A stretch of DNA of 64,000 nucleotides, from the NCBI RefSeq assembly GCF_037023145.1, contig NZ_CP146091.1:1178001-1242000 (forward strand), written 5' to 3'. Shown one piece after another: positions 19,911 to 29,711 of this stretch. A model generated the notes under the pieces. That model did no database searches. It saw nothing but the letters and a program-made list of their open reading frames with translations, and was not told where the DNA came from. Source of the DNA: Ralstonia sp. RRA. GTDB taxonomy: Bacteria > Pseudomonadota > Gammaproteobacteria > Burkholderiales > Burkholderiaceae. A program made the position numbers and the translations under genes. Numbering within the stretch: the stretch's first letter is position 1; each line of letters begins with the position of its first letter.

Positions 19911-20900
19911 TCAGCCCAGCAGGTGCTGCACGCCAGCGCGCTCGCCTTCCAATTCGTCGAGCGTGATCTTGATCTTGCCTTGGCTGTACTCGTCGATCTC
20001 CAGACCCTTGACCACTTCGTACTTGCCGTTGGCGGTCGTGACCGGGAAGCCGAACATCACGTCTTGCGGGATGCCGTAATCGCCGTTGGACGGGATGCCC
20101 ATCGTGACGATCTTGCCGTTCGAACCCAGCAGCCAATCGCGTACGTGGTCGATGGCAGCGCCAGCAGCCGAAGCAGCCGACGACAGACCGCGCGCTTCGA
20201 TGATGGCGGCGCCGCGCTTGCCGACGGTCGGCAGGAACACGTCGTTGTTCCACACCGGATCATTGATCATGTCCTTGACGCTCTTGCCGTCGATCGTGGC
20301 GTAACGGTAGTCGGCGTACATCGTCGGGCTGTGGTTGCCCCACACGAACAGCTTCTCGATGCTCGACACCGGCTTGCCGGTCTTGGCGGCGATCTGCGAC
20401 AGGGCACGGTTGTGGTCCAGGCGCAGCATGGCGGTGAAGTTCTCGCGCGGCAGGTCCGGCGCCGACTTCATGGCGATGTAGGCGTTGGTGTTGGCCGGGT
20501 TGCCGACCACCAGCACCTTGACGTTGCGCGAGGCAACGGCGTTCAGTGCCTTGCCCTGCGCCGTGAAGATCTGGGCATTGGCCGACAGCAGGTCAGCGCG
20601 CTCCATGCCCGGGCCGCGGGGGCGGGCGCCCACCAGCAGGGCCACGTCCACGTCCTTGAACGCGGTCATCGGATCGGAGTGGGCTTCCATGCCAGCCAGC
20701 AACGGGAAGGCGCAGTCGTCGAGCTCCATCATCACGCCCTTGAGCGCCTTCTGGGCCTTCTCATCGGGAATTTCCAGCAGTTGCAGGATGACGGGCTGAT
20801 CCTTGCCCAGCATTTCGCCCGAGGCGATACGGAACAGCAGGGCGTAACCGATCTGACCAGCGGCGCCGGTCACTGCGACGCGCATGGGTGCTTTTGCCAT
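19911..20900 (-). CDS. mdh: malate dehydrogenase
   Basis: A 329-residue NAD-dependent malate dehydrogenase (malate to oxaloacetate), of the cytosolic-type MDH found in betaproteobacteria. The Rossmann motif is [19 protein letters not shown] (near residue 8). The mobile-loop Arg residues are in [28 protein letters not shown] marks the substrate-binding region, and the catalytic His lies in [22 protein letters not shown] precedes the ATG. It is divergent from the GntR regulator gene, with 355 bases and a strong palindrome between them, so control by that regulator is plausible. Confidence 0.96.
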   Translation of the reverse strand: MAKAPMRVAVTGAAGQIGYALLFRIASGEMLGKDQPVILQLLEIPDEKAQKALKGVMMELDDCAFPLLAGMEAHSDPMTAFKDVDVALLVGARPRGPGMERADLLSANAQIFTAQGKALNAVASRNVKVLVVGNPANTNAYIAMKSAPDLPRENFTAMLRLDHNRALSQIAAKTGKPVSSIEKLFVWGNHSPTMYADYRYATIDGKSVKDMINDPVWNNDVFLPTVGKRGAAIIEARGLSSAASAAGAAIDHVRDWLLGSNGKIVTMGIPSNGDYGIPQDVMFGFPVTTANGKYEVVKGLEIDEYSQGKIKITLDELEGERAGVQHLLG

Positions 20901-21255
20901 GAGAACTCTCCAAATGGGTGTGAAAAGCGGATCGCACTGCGCGCGGCGGGGCATCCTGGCGGGATGTCGGTGCAGCCTCGCAGGCATTGCCGGCAACGGT
21001 CGGCGCCTCGTGGGCGGTCGGCTCGGATTGGGCAAGAGCCTCGCAGTTTACTGCGTCCGCATGACGAAGTGGAAACACCCTTGCGATGGATCTTGAAGCC
21101 TGCCGACGCAAGTGCGAAGCCCGTCGTCCGGAACAGGCGCGAGTGTAGGGCTGGCCTCGTTTGAAAGTCAATTGATCTTCTGTCTTATATAAGACATAAG
21201 ACATTCTATAAACGGGCTGGACGCGTTTGAGGCTTTTGTGGTGAAATCGCCAGTT
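20901..21255. other. divergent mdh/gntR intergenic region
   Basis: 355 bases without a credible gene. Apart from the palindrome at 21181-21202 it holds the mdh leader, about 280 bases long if transcription starts near the palindrome. The part nearest mdh stays GC-rich. The last 90 bases before gntR are AT-rich with TATAAA at 21207-21212, so promoters probably lie there. Confidence 0.5.
21181..21202. promoter_or_regulatory. candidate operator: 16-bp perfect palindrome plus a third half-site
   Basis: TGTCTTATATAAGACA (21181-21196) is its own reverse complement, and ATAAGAC repeats at once (21196-21202), giving three half-sites. It lies 54 bases upstream of the gntR ATG in the divergent mdh/gntR region. 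AT-rich palindromes of this kind are typical GntR-family operators. Binding by the adjacent regulator is inferred. Confidence 0.7.
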
Positions 21256-22068
21256 ATGTCGAGTACATCCAGCCCTCAATCCGCCGTCGTGCCGCCGTCC
21301 AATGGCGGTGAGGCGGGCGCACAGCCCGCGTCTGCGGGTGCTGGGGGCGGGTCACCCACGTTCAGCCCGCTGTATCAGCAAATCAAGACGCTGATCCTGC
21401 AGAGCCTGCAAGCCGGCGAATGGAAACCGGGCGAAATGATCCCCAGCGAAATGGAATTGGCCGCCCGCTACAAGGTGAGCCAGGGCACCGTACGCAAGGC
21501 GATCGACGAACTGGCTGCCGAAAACCTGGTGGCACGCCGTCAGGGCAAGGGCACGTTCGTCACCACACATTACGAAGAGGGTGTGCAGTTCCGCTTCCTG
21601 CGATTGATGCCGGAGCAGGGTGAGCAGCACTACCCGAGCAGTCGCGTGCTGGAGTGCAAGCGCATGCGCGCCCCCGCCGAGATTGCCCGTCTGCTCGATC
21701 TCAAGGCTGGTGACAGCGTTGTGCAGATCCGCCGCGTGCTGTTCTTCTCCGGCGAGCCGACGGTGTTTGAAGAGATCTGGCTACCGGGCGCAAGTTTCAA
21801 AGGGTTGACGGCTGAAAAGCTGACCGAGTGGAAGGGCCCAATGTACGCGTTCTTCGAGACGGAATTCGGTGTACGCATGTTGCGTGCCACCGAGCGCATC
21901 CGCGCTGTGGCGGCGGACGCGGCTACGGGAGCGCTGCTGTCGGTGCAGGCTGGATCGCCGTTGCTGTCGGTGGAGCGCGTGTCGCATACGTTCGGCGACA
22001 AGCCGGTGGAGCTGCGCCGTGGCCTGTACGTCACGACGCGGCACTACTACCAGAACGAGTTGAATTGA
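21256..22068 (+). CDS. GntR-family transcriptional regulator with UTRA domain (HutC subfamily)
   Basis: A 270-residue regulator. After a Gly/Ala/Pro-rich leader (1-37), a winged helix-turn-helix starts at SPLYQQIKTLILQSLQAGEW and includes PSEMELAARYKVSQGTVRKA and ARRQGKGTFV (about 38-105). A UTRA ligand-binding domain follows (about 125-262), with the typical VVQIRRVLFFSGEP and ending RGLYVTTRHYY. It lies between mdh and sdhCDAB, so it is a good candidate for a local regulator of these TCA genes responding to an organic acid or acyl-CoA. The ATG at 21256 is preferred; GTG codons at 21238 and 21241 are possible but no Shine-Dalgarno separates them. Confidence 0.9.
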   Translation: MSSTSSPQSAVVPPSNGGEAGAQPASAGAGGGSPTFSPLYQQIKTLILQSLQAGEWKPGEMIPSEMELAARYKVSQGTVRKAIDELAAENLVARRQGKGTFVTTHYEEGVQFRFLRLMPEQGEQHYPSSRVLECKRMRAPAEIARLLDLKAGDSVVQIRRVLFFSGEPTVFEEIWLPGASFKGLTAEKLTEWKGPMYAFFETEFGVRMLRATERIRAVAADAATGALLSVQAGSPLLSVERVSHTFGDKPVELRRGLYVTTRHYYQNELN

Positions 22069-22074
22069 TGACGC

Positions 22075-22112
22075 GCCGCCAGCCTGCTATGCGGGGTGGC
22101 GGCGTCTTGATT
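22075..22112 (+). terminator. probable terminator after gntR
   Basis: GCCGCCA (22075-22081) pairs with TGGCGGC (22097-22103) across a 15-base loop, followed by GTCTTGATTT. The T tract is interrupted, so strength is uncertain. Confidence 0.45.
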
Positions 22113-22323
22113 TGTGCGACGTGCAACAGCGTATTGCGCGTCACGAAGAGGATGTAGAACAGATAATTGCCCGCGCATGACGCCACTGGCAGGCGAGGGC
22201 AGGAAGCACAAAAGTGGAGCGCGCCGAGTGGAATTATTGGTGCGCTGCGCAACAAAAGCGCGATAGAATCGTGCGGATTTGTGCAAAGCAGTTTTGTTAG
22301 TTGATTAGCCAATGGGGTCTGAC

Positions 22324-22734
22324 ATGGCAGAAGCCGTCAAGAAAGCCAGACCGGAATTCAGGAACATCGGTTTGGGCGATCTCGCCCGCTACCGTTTGCC
22401 CTGGGCCGGTAAGGTGTCCATCCTGCATCGTGCCAGCGGTGCACTGATGTTCCTTCTTCTTCCGTTCGTGCTGTACTTGCTCGAGCAAAGTCTCACGTCG
22501 GAGATCAGTTTCGCCAAGTTCACGGCGCTTCTGTCCGGTGGTTTCGCCAAGGTTGTCGTGCTTGCACTGATCTGGGCTTACCTGCACCACTTCTGCGCCG
22601 GCATCCGTTATCTCCTCCTCGATCTGCATGTCGGTATCGACAAGGCCACCTCGGCCAAGTCGGCTGTGAGCGTGCTGATCGTCAGCCTGCTGCTGACCGT
22701 TGTGTTCGGCGCCAAGCTGTTCGGCCTGTTCTGA
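22324..22734 (+). CDS. sdhC: succinate dehydrogenase cytochrome b556 subunit SdhC
   Basis: 136 residues, one of the two membrane anchors of respiratory complex II. The N-terminal RPEFRNIGLGDLARYRLPWAG leads into the family signature region VSILHRASGALMF, and three membrane helices follow. The heme/quinone-side His lies in LHHFCAGIRYLLLDLH. The ATG at 22324 starts MAEAVKKARPEF; an in-frame ATG 12 bases upstream adds only MGSD and is not excluded. It is the first gene of sdhCDAB, 255 bases after gntR. Confidence 0.93.
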   Translation: MAEAVKKARPEFRNIGLGDLARYRLPWAGKVSILHRASGALMFLLLPFVLYLLEQSLTSEISFAKFTALLSGGFAKVVVLALIWAYLHHFCAGIRYLLLDLHVGIDKATSAKSAVSVLIVSLLLTVVFGAKLFGLF

Positions 22735-22744
22735 GGAGCTCCTG

Positions 22745-23110
22745 ATGGCAAATAACAATATCGGTCCCAAGCGCCTCGTCGTTGGCGCGCACTACGGCCT
22801 GAAGGATTTCCTCGCGCAACGCGTCACCGCTGTGGTCATGGCGGTTTACACCGTTGTGTTGCTGGCCGCGTTCCTGCTCTCGAAAGACACGTCGTATCAA
22901 AGCTGGGCTGGCCTGTTCGCCAACCAGTGGATGAAGCTGCTGACGTTCGTAGCCTTCCTGTCGCTCACGTATCACGCCTGGATTGGCGTGCGTGACATCT
23001 GGATGGACTACGTGAAACCCGTGGCAGTGCGTTTGACGCTGCAAGTGTTGACGATTCTGTGGCTCGTCGGTTGTGCGGGCTACGCAGCTCAGATTCTCTG
23101 GAGGGTTTAA
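22745..23110 (+). CDS. sdhD: succinate dehydrogenase hydrophobic membrane anchor SdhD
   Basis: 121 residues with three membrane helices (about 26-45, 60-80, 92-115), the second anchor subunit of complex II. LTYHAWIGVRDIWMDYVKP contains the heme-ligand-type His and the Tyr/Asp quinone-site region seen in SdhD proteins. It starts 10 bases after sdhC behind GAGGAGCTCC and ends 3 bases before sdhA. An upstream in-frame extension overlaps sdhC and is rejected. Confidence 0.93.
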   Translation: MANNNIGPKRLVVGAHYGLKDFLAQRVTAVVMAVYTVVLLAAFLLSKDTSYQSWAGLFANQWMKLLTFVAFLSLTYHAWIGVRDIWMDYVKPVAVRLTLQVLTILWLVGCAGYAAQILWRV

Positions 23111-23113
23111 GTC

Positions 23114-24892
23114 ATGGTCGCAGTCAAGACGGGTCTGCCGCGTCGCAAGTTCGACGTCGTGATCGTCGGTGCAGGCGGTGCGGGCATGCGCGCATCGCTT
23201 CAACTCGCAGAAGCCGGCCTCTCAGTGGCCGTGCTCTCGAAGGTTTTCCCCACCCGCTCGCACACCGTTGCGGCGCAGGGTGGTATCGGTGCTTCGCTGG
23301 GCAACATGAGCGAAGACAACTGGCACTATCACTTCTACGACACCATCAAGGGTTCCGACTGGCTCGGCGACCAGGATGCGATCGAGTTCATGTGCCGCCA
23401 GGCGCCGAACGTGGTCTATGAACTGGAACACTTCGGCATGCCGTTCGACCGCAACGCGGATGGCACCATCTACCAGCGTCCGTTTGGCGGTCACACGTCG
23501 AACTACGGCGAGAAGCCGGTGCAACGTGCGTGCGCCGCTGCTGACCGTACCGGCCACGCGCTGCTGCACACGCTGTACCAGCGCAACGTGCGCGCCAAGA
23601 CCCACTTCTTCGTCGAATGGATGGCGCTGGATCTGATCCGCGACCAGGACGGCGACGTGCTGGGCGTGACCGCGCTGGAAATGGAAACCGGCGAGGTCTA
23701 CATCCTCGAAGCCAAGACGACGCTGTTCGCCACGGGCGGTGCCGGCCGTATTTACGCAGCTTCCACCAACGCCTTCATCAACACCGGTGACGGCCTGGGT
23801 ATGGCCGCGCGCGCAGGCGTGCCGCTGGAAGACATGGAATTCTGGCAGTTCCACCCGACCGGCGTGGCCGGCGCGGGCGTGCTGATCACGGAAGGCGTGC
23901 GCGGCGAAGGCGGCATCCTGCGTAACAAGGATGGCGAGCGCTTCATGGAGCGTTACGCTCCGACGCTGAAGGATCTGGCACCGCGTGACTTCGTGTCGCG
24001 CTCGATGGACCAGGAAATCAAGGAAGGCCGTGGCTGTGGTCCGAACGGCGACTACGTGCTGCTCGACCTGACCCACGTCGGTGCCGAGACCATCATGAAG
24101 CGTCTGCCGTCCATCCGTGAGATCGGCCTGAAGTTCGCCAACGTGGACGCCATCAAGGAACCGATCCCGGTTGTGCCGACCATCCACTACCAGATGGGCG
24201 GCATCCCGACCAACTATCACGGTCAGGTCGTGGCGCCGAAGAACGGTAACCCGAATGAAGTCATCAATGGCTTCTACGCGATCGGCGAATGCTCTTGCGT
24301 GTCGGTGCACGGCGCCAACCGCCTGGGCACGAACTCGCTGCTGGACCTGGTGGTGTTCGGCCGTTCGGCTGGCAACCACATCGTTGCGCAGAACCTGAAG
24401 AACCGCGAGCACAAGCCGCTGCCGGCTGATGCTGCAGACCGTGCGCTGTCGCGCCTGGCCAAGCTGGATTCGTCCAGCTCGGGCGAATACGCACAGGACG
24501 TCGCCAACGACATCCGCCGCAACATGCAGTCGCATGCCGGCGTGTTCCGCACGCAAAAGCTCATGGACGAAGGCGTCGAACGCATTCTGGAAGTGGCTGA
24601 GCGTGGCGCCAACATCCACCTGAAGGACAAGTCCAAGGTGTTCAACACCGCGCGCGTCGAAGCGCTGGAAGTGGCCAACCTGGTGGAAGTCGCCAAGGCG
24701 ACGATGGTGTCGGCGGCTGCACGTAAGGAATCGCGCGGCGCACACGCCCACAGCGATTTCCCGAACCGTGACGACGAGAACTGGCTCAAGCACACGCTGT
24801 TCTACAGCGAGGGCAACCGCCTGGAATACAAGCCCGTGACGATGAAGCCGTTGACGGTTGAAAGCGTGCCGCCCAAGGCCCGTACGTTCTAA
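23114..24892 (+). CDS. sdhA: succinate dehydrogenase flavoprotein subunit SdhA
   Basis: 592 residues. It oxidises succinate to fumarate and carries covalently bound FAD. The dinucleotide-binding motif is VVIVGAGGAGMRA (about 16-28), and the FAD-linking His is H50 in TRSHTVAAQGGIGA. The active-site segment WQFHPTGVAGAG and the Arg/His region of HGANRLGTNSLLDLVVFGR are present. GGAGG precedes the ATG. The length equals the proteobacterial norm. It is co-transcribed with sdhC, sdhD and sdhB; flavinylation would be assisted by SdhE, encoded just downstream. Confidence 0.98.
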   Translation: MVAVKTGLPRRKFDVVIVGAGGAGMRASLQLAEAGLSVAVLSKVFPTRSHTVAAQGGIGASLGNMSEDNWHYHFYDTIKGSDWLGDQDAIEFMCRQAPNVVYELEHFGMPFDRNADGTIYQRPFGGHTSNYGEKPVQRACAAADRTGHALLHTLYQRNVRAKTHFFVEWMALDLIRDQDGDVLGVTALEMETGEVYILEAKTTLFATGGAGRIYAASTNAFINTGDGLGMAARAGVPLEDMEFWQFHPTGVAGAGVLITEGVRGEGGILRNKDGERFMERYAPTLKDLAPRDFVSRSMDQEIKEGRGCGPNGDYVLLDLTHVGAETIMKRLPSIREIGLKFANVDAIKEPIPVVPTIHYQMGGIPTNYHGQVVAPKNGNPNEVINGFYAIGECSCVSVHGANRLGTNSLLDLVVFGRSAGNHIVAQNLKNREHKPLPADAADRALSRLAKLDSSSSGEYAQDVANDIRRNMQSHAGVFRTQKLMDEGVERILEVAERGANIHLKDKSKVFNTARVEALEVANLVEVAKATMVSAAARKESRGAHAHSDFPNRDDENWLKHTLFYSEGNRLEYKPVTMKPLTVESVPPKARTF

Positions 24893-24910
24893 CCGGAAGG
24901 ACCCACAAAA

Positions 24911-25612
24911 ATGAAGCGTATTTTTGAAGTCTATCGCTACGATCCGGACAAGGACGCAGCCCCCCGCATGCAGACCTACGAGGTCGAACTCGACGGTCAT
25001 GAGCGCATGCTGCTCGACGCGCTGGTCAAGCTGAAGAAGCTCGACGAGTCGATCGCGTTCCGTCGTTCGTGCCGTGAAGGCGTGTGCGGCTCGGACGCCA
25101 TGAACATCAACGGCAAGAATGGTCTGGCCTGCCTGACCAACATGCGTGAGCTGCCGGAGAAGATCGTGCTGCGTCCGCTGCCGGGCTTGCCCGTAGTGCG
25201 CGACCTGATCGTCGACATGACGCACTTCTTCAACCAGTACCACTCGATCAAGCCGTTCCTGATCAACGACGAGCCGCCGCCCGAGAAGGAGCGTCTGCAG
25301 TCGCCGGAAGAGCGTGAAGAGCTGGACGGCCTGTACGAGTGCATTCTGTGCGCGAGCTGCTCGACGTCGTGCCCGTCGTTCTGGTGGAACCCGGACAAGT
25401 TCGTCGGCCCGGCAGGCCTGCTGCAGGCCTACCGCTTCATCGCCGACAGCCGTGACCAAGCGACCAATGCGCGCCTCGACAACCTCGAGGACCCGTATCG
25501 CCTGTTCCGCTGCCACACCATCATGAACTGCGTCGATGTGTGCCCGAAGGGTCTGAACCCGACCAAGGCCATCGGCAAGATCAAGGAATTGATGGTCCGC
25601 CGCGCGGTGTAA
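24911..25612 (+). CDS. sdhB: succinate dehydrogenase iron-sulfur subunit SdhB
   Basis: 233 residues with three iron-sulfur sites: the [2Fe-2S] ferredoxin motif SCREGVCGSDAMNINGKNG plus the following C, the [4Fe-4S] ligands in CILCASCSTSCP, and the [3Fe-4S] ligands in CHTIMNCVDVCPKG. It carries electrons from FAD to the quinone site of SdhCD. It starts 18 bases after sdhA with a GGAAGGA-type ribosome-binding site. A strong terminator follows. Confidence 0.98.
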   Translation: MKRIFEVYRYDPDKDAAPRMQTYEVELDGHERMLLDALVKLKKLDESIAFRRSCREGVCGSDAMNINGKNGLACLTNMRELPEKIVLRPLPGLPVVRDLIVDMTHFFNQYHSIKPFLINDEPPPEKERLQSPEEREELDGLYECILCASCSTSCPSFWWNPDKFVGPAGLLQAYRFIADSRDQATNARLDNLEDPYRLFRCHTIMNCVDVCPKGLNPTKAIGKIKELMVRRAV

Positions 25613-25627
25613 ATCGCAAAGCACCCA

Positions 25628-25663
25628 GCGTCGCCGGAGCGGTTTTCCGGCGACGCGTTTTTT
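25628..25663 (+). terminator. intrinsic terminator between sdhB and sdhE
   Basis: GCGTCGCCGG (25628-25637) and CCGGCGACGC (25647-25656) with a nine-base loop, then GTTTTTT. It would end the sdhCDAB transcript ahead of sdhE. The T tract is only 6 bases before the sdhE start, so sdhE may depend on read-through or its own promoter. Confidence 0.85.
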
Positions 25664-25668
25664 AGAGC

Positions 25669-25956
25669 ATGACAGCTGTGAATACTCAGACGTTCTCGCA
25701 CCAGTCCGATCCGCACAAACGCGCGCGTTTGCGCTGGCGTGCCCGACGCGGTTTGCTGGAGAACGATATCATCGTCGAGCGCTTCTTCAACCGCTACGAG
25801 ACGGAACTGTCGGATGATGACGTTGCCGCACTCTCGCAGTTGTTCGATCTGCCCGACAACGACCTGATGGATCTCCTGCTTGCACGCAAGGAGCCGGAAG
25901 GTGATCTCGACGTGCCAGAAGTCAAGCACGTCCTGGTCTTGCTGCGCTCGGTCTGA
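25669..25956 (+). CDS. sdhE: FAD assembly factor SdhE
   Basis: 95 residues of the SdhE/Sdh5 (DUF339) family, a small helical protein that promotes covalent FAD attachment to SdhA. The hallmark RGxxE motif is RGLLEND after RARLRWRA, and the family helices follow ([34 protein letters not shown]). It lies between sdhB and gltA, the expected position in betaproteobacteria. The ATG starts 6 bases after the terminator T tract and no Shine-Dalgarno is evident, since AGAGC is the only purine-rich stretch. Confidence 0.95.
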   Translation: MTAVNTQTFSHQSDPHKRARLRWRARRGLLENDIIVERFFNRYETELSDDDVAALSQLFDLPDNDLMDLLLARKEPEGDLDVPEVKHVLVLLRSV

Positions 25957-26075
25957 CACCGGCGCGCGAGAGGTTGCCGCAAGACGAATCGATCCAGCTG
26001 CCCCCCGGCGCCTCTGCGATCCGTCTAGCGGGAGTCTCCCGTATTCATTTCATAACAGCAGAGAAGGAAACCGAC

Positions 26076-27377
26076 ATGACGCCGTCCGAAGTGAAAGCCA
26101 CCCTATCGTTTTCCGATGGCTCGCCCAGCGTTGAGCTGCCGATCTACAAGGGCACGGTTGGCCCGGACGTGATCGACATCCGCAAGCTGTACGGTCAGAC
26201 GGGCAAGTTCACGTACGACCCCGGCTTCATGTCGACTGCGTCGTGCAATTCCAAGATCACCTACATCGACGGCGACAAGGGTGAGCTGCTGTACCGCGGC
26301 TACGCCATCGACGATCTGGCCAGCAAGTGCGATTTCATGGAAATCTGCTACCTGCTGCTGAAGGGCGAACTGCCCAACGCCAAGCAGAAGGAAGAGTTCA
26401 ACCATGTGGTGACGAATCACACCATGGTGCACGAGCAGATGCAGTTCTTCCTGCGCGGTTTCCGCCGTGACGCCCACCCGATGGCCGTGCTGACGGGCCT
26501 GGTGGGTGCGATGAGCGCGTTCTACCCGGATGCTGCCAATATCAACGACCCGCGCGAGCGCGAGATCTCGCAGATCCGCCTGATCGCCAAGCTGCCGACG
26601 CTGGTGGCCATGGCATACAAGTACAACATCGGCCAGCCGCTGATCTACCCGCAGAACAACCTGTCGTACACCGGCAACTTCATGCGCATGATGTTTGCCA
26701 CGCCGTGTGAAGACTACAAGGTGAACCCGGTGCTGGAGCGTGCTCTGGACCGCATCTTCATTCTGCACGCCGATCACGAGCAAAACGCGTCGACGTCGAC
26801 GGTGCGTCTGGCGGGGTCGTCGGGCACGAACCCGATCGCCGCGATCGCTGCCGGTATCGCTTGCCTGTGGGGCCCGGCGCACGGTGGTGCGAACGAAGCC
26901 GCACTGAACATGCTGGAAGAGATCGGCTCGGTGGACAAGGTTCCCGAGTTCATCAAGCAGGTCAAGGACAAGAACAGCGGCGTGCGCCTGATGGGCTTTG
27001 GCCACCGTGTGTACAAGAACTACGACCCGCGCGCCAAGCTGATGCGCGAAACCTGCCATGAAGTGCTGAACGAACTGGGCCTGCACAACGACCCGCTGTT
27101 CAAGCTCGCCATGGAGCTGGAAAAGATTGCGCTGGAAGATGAGTACTTCGTCAGCCGCAAGCTGTACCCGAACGTCGACTTCTACTCGGGTATCGTGCAG
27201 CGCGCGCTGGGCATCCCGTCGTCGATGTTCACTTGCATCTTCGCGCTGGCCCGTTCGGTGGGCTGGATCTCGCAGTGGGAAGAGATGATCACCGATCCGG
27301 AATACAAGATCGGCCGTCCGCGCCAACTGTTCAACGGCGCCGCTACGCGCGAAGTGCCGGCGATCGACAAGCGCTAA
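26076..27377 (+). CDS. gltA: citrate synthase
   Basis: 433-residue type II (hexameric, Gram-negative) citrate synthase condensing acetyl-CoA and oxaloacetate. Catalytic residues are visible at the expected spacing: H269 in [13 protein letters not shown]310 in [15 protein letters not shown] and D368 in NVDFYSG. An N-terminal beta domain (about 1-60), typical of the NADH-sensitive enzyme, is present. The ATG at 26076 follows AAGGAAACCGAC and is preferred over an extension of 34 residues. It has its own terminator downstream. Confidence 0.98.
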   Translation: MTPSEVKATLSFSDGSPSVELPIYKGTVGPDVIDIRKLYGQTGKFTYDPGFMSTASCNSKITYIDGDKGELLYRGYAIDDLASKCDFMEICYLLLKGELPNAKQKEEFNHVVTNHTMVHEQMQFFLRGFRRDAHPMAVLTGLVGAMSAFYPDAANINDPREREISQIRLIAKLPTLVAMAYKYNIGQPLIYPQNNLSYTGNFMRMMFATPCEDYKVNPVLERALDRIFILHADHEQNASTSTVRLAGSSGTNPIAAIAAGIACLWGPAHGGANEAALNMLEEIGSVDKVPEFIKQVKDKNSGVRLMGFGHRVYKNYDPRAKLMRETCHEVLNELGLHNDPLFKLAMELEKIALEDEYFVSRKLYPNVDFYSGIVQRALGIPSSMFTCIFALARSVGWISQWEEMITDPEYKIGRPRQLFNGAATREVPAIDKR

Positions 27378-27400
27378 GCCAGTCTTTCCGCTTCACAAGA

Positions 27401-27429
27401 ACCCCGCTGGGAGACCGGCGGGGTTTTTT
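27401..27429 (+). terminator. intrinsic terminator of gltA
   Basis: ACCCCGC and GCGGGGT pair around a ten-base loop, followed by TTTTTT, 23 bases after the stop. Confidence 0.88.
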
Positions 27430-27598
27430 GTTGCCCGAAGATTGCCCGGGCGAGCTTTCGCGAAATGACGAAACCCCCTTTCGTCAGTCACGTCCGGTGT
27501 GCAATGCACCGGGTGGCATAATCGATCACTCCCCACGAAACTGCTCGCGCAGCCGCCTCGAATCCAAAAATTGAGGCGCGTTGTGCACGGATCGCATC

Positions 27599-29008
27599 AT
27601 GGCCAAGACGCTCTACGACAAACTCTGGGACGACCACGTCGTTCATACCGAAGACGATGGCACGACCGTGCTCTACATCGATCGTCAATTGCTGCACGAA
27701 GTGACGAGCCCGCAGGCGTTCGAAGGCCTGAAGCTGGCGCAGCGTCCGGTCTGGCGCATCAGCGCCAACCTGGCTGTGTCGGACCACAACGTGCCGACCA
27801 CCGACCGCTCGCACGGTATTGCCGATCCGGTCTCCAAGCTGCAGGTCGACACGCTCGATGCCAACTGCGATAGCTATGGCATCACGCAATTCAAGATGAA
27901 CGACAAACGTCAGGGCATCGTGCACGTGATCGGGCCGGAGCAGGGCGCGACGCTGCCGGGCATGACGGTGGTCTGCGGTGATTCGCACACCAGCACGCAC
28001 GGCGCATTCGGCGCGCTGGCGCACGGCATCGGTACGTCGGAAGTCGAACATGTGCTGGCCACGCAGACGCTGCTCGCCAAGAAGAGTAAGAACATGCTCG
28101 TGAAGGTGGAAGGCACGCTGCCGCGCGGCTGCACCGCCAAGGACATCGTGCTCGCCATCATCGGCAAGATCGGCACGGCGGGCGGCACGGGTTACGCCAT
28201 GGAATTCGGCGGCTCGGCCATCCGCGCGCTGTCGATGGAAGGCCGTATGACGGTGTGCAACATGGCGATCGAAGGCGGCGCACGTGCCGGCATGATTGGC
28301 GTGGACGACGTCACGCTGGAATACATCAAGGGCCGCCCGTTCGCGCCGCAGGGCGTGGAGTGGGAACAGGCTGTCGCCTACTGGCGCACGCTGCATTCTG
28401 ACGAAGGCGCCCACTTCGACCACGTGGTGGAACTGCGTGCCGAAGAGATCCGCCCGCAGGTGAGCTGGGGTACGTCGCCGGAAATGGTGGTCAGCATCGA
28501 AGACCGCGTGCCGGATCCCGACAAGGAAAAGGACCCGAACAAGCGTAACGCCATGGAGCGCGCGCTCGAATACATGGGTCTGCAGCCGAACGTGGCGATC
28601 AGCGATATCAACATCGACAAGGTCTTCATCGGCTCGTGCACCAACAGCCGCATCGAAGACATGCGCGCTGCCGCATGGGTTGTGCAGAAGCTGGGCAAGC
28701 GCATCGCGTCCAACGTGAAGTTGGCGATGGTCGTGCCGGGCTCGGGCCTCGTGAAGGAACAGGCTGAGCGCGAAGGGCTCGACAAGATTTTCAAGGCGGC
28801 AGGCTTTGAATGGCGCGAGCCGGGTTGCTCGATGTGTCTGGCGATGAACGCAGACCGCCTCGACCCGGGCGAGCGTTGCGCATCGACCTCCAACCGCAAC
28901 TTCGAAGGCCGTCAGGGCGCGGGTGGCCGCACCCATCTGGTGAGCCCGGCGATGGCCGCTGCGGCCGCGCTGGAAGGCCACTTCGTCGACGTGCGCAAGC
29001 TCGCTTGA
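27599..29008 (+). CDS. leuC: 3-isopropylmalate dehydratase large subunit LeuC
   Basis: 469 residues. With LeuD it isomerises 2-isopropylmalate to 3-isopropylmalate in leucine synthesis. The [4Fe-4S] ligands lie in [12 protein letters not shown] and [29 protein letters not shown] marks the conserved substrate loop. The start [15 protein letters not shown] agrees with the family. leuC, leuD and leuB follow in order with 23- and 29-base gaps, forming an operon without leuA. The 170 bases between the gltA terminator and leuC must hold the promoter; no leader peptide rich in leucine codons was seen. Confidence 0.97.
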   Translation: MAKTLYDKLWDDHVVHTEDDGTTVLYIDRQLLHEVTSPQAFEGLKLAQRPVWRISANLAVSDHNVPTTDRSHGIADPVSKLQVDTLDANCDSYGITQFKMNDKRQGIVHVIGPEQGATLPGMTVVCGDSHTSTHGAFGALAHGIGTSEVEHVLATQTLLAKKSKNMLVKVEGTLPRGCTAKDIVLAIIGKIGTAGGTGYAMEFGGSAIRALSMEGRMTVCNMAIEGGARAGMIGVDDVTLEYIKGRPFAPQGVEWEQAVAYWRTLHSDEGAHFDHVVELRAEEIRPQVSWGTSPEMVVSIEDRVPDPDKEKDPNKRNAMERALEYMGLQPNVAISDINIDKVFIGSCTNSRIEDMRAAAWVVQKLGKRIASNVKLAMVVPGSGLVKEQAEREGLDKIFKAAGFEWREPGCSMCLAMNADRLDPGERCASTSNRNFEGRQGAGGRTHLVSPAMAAAAALEGHFVDVRKLA

Positions 29009-29031
29009 GCGGCAGGATAGAGAGAGCAATC

Positions 29032-29682
29032 ATGGAACAATTCACCATCCACACCGGCCTCGTGGCTCCGCTCGACCGCGAAAACGTCGACACCGACGCC
29101 ATCATCCCGAAGCAATTCCTCAAGTCGATCAAGCGCACGGGCTTTGGCCCGAACCTGTTCGACGAATGGCGCTACAAGGACGTCGGCGAACCCGGCCAGG
29201 ACAACAGCAAGCGTCCGCTGAACCCGGACTTCGTGCTGAACCAACCGCGCTATCAGGGCGCATCGGTGCTGCTGGCGCGCAAGAACTTCGGCTGCGGCAG
29301 CTCGCGTGAGCACGCACCGTGGGCGCTGCAGCAGTACGGCTTCCGCGCCATCATCGCGCCGAGCTTTGCCGACATCTTCTTCAACAACTGCTTCAAGAAT
29401 GGCCTGCTGCCGATCGTGCTGACGGAGTCGCAAGTCGACCACCTGTTCAACGAGACGCTGGCGTTCCCTGGCTATCAGTTGACGGTGGATCTGGACAAGC
29501 AGGTCGTCGTCACGCCGGGTGGTACAGCGTATCCGTTCGACATCACGGCGTTCCGCAAGTACTGCCTGCTCAACGGCTTCGACGACATCGGTCTGACCCT
29601 GCGCTATGCGGATCAGATCAAGGCCTACGAAGCGCAGCGCTTGGCCAAGATGCCGTGGCTCGCACACAAGCTCGTCGGCTGA
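29032..29682 (+). CDS. leuD: 3-isopropylmalate dehydratase small subunit LeuD
   Basis: 216 residues, the swivelling small subunit that pairs with LeuC. Family motifs are [37 protein letters not shown] (substrate-binding loop, about 83-98) and [22 protein letters not shown]. Length is typical. The start follows GGATAGAGAGAG. It lies between leuC and leuB. Confidence 0.97.
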   Translation: MEQFTIHTGLVAPLDRENVDTDAIIPKQFLKSIKRTGFGPNLFDEWRYKDVGEPGQDNSKRPLNPDFVLNQPRYQGASVLLARKNFGCGSSREHAPWALQQYGFRAIIAPSFADIFFNNCFKNGLLPIVLTESQVDHLFNETLAFPGYQLTVDLDKQVVVTPGGTAYPFDITAFRKYCLLNGFDDIGLTLRYADQIKAYEAQRLAKMPWLAHKLVG

Positions 29683-29711
29683 GCTGACACTAGAACAACA
29701 GGGAAATACGC

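Noticed and set aside
23222..25624. An 800-codon open frame antisense to sdhA/sdhB
   Set aside because: It is a shadow of biased GC-rich codon use. Its translation is His/Arg/Val-rich with no domains, while the opposite strand encodes perfect SdhA and SdhB.
27430..27598. Possible leucine attenuator before leuC
   Set aside because: No short frame rich in Leu codons and no alternating hairpins were found.
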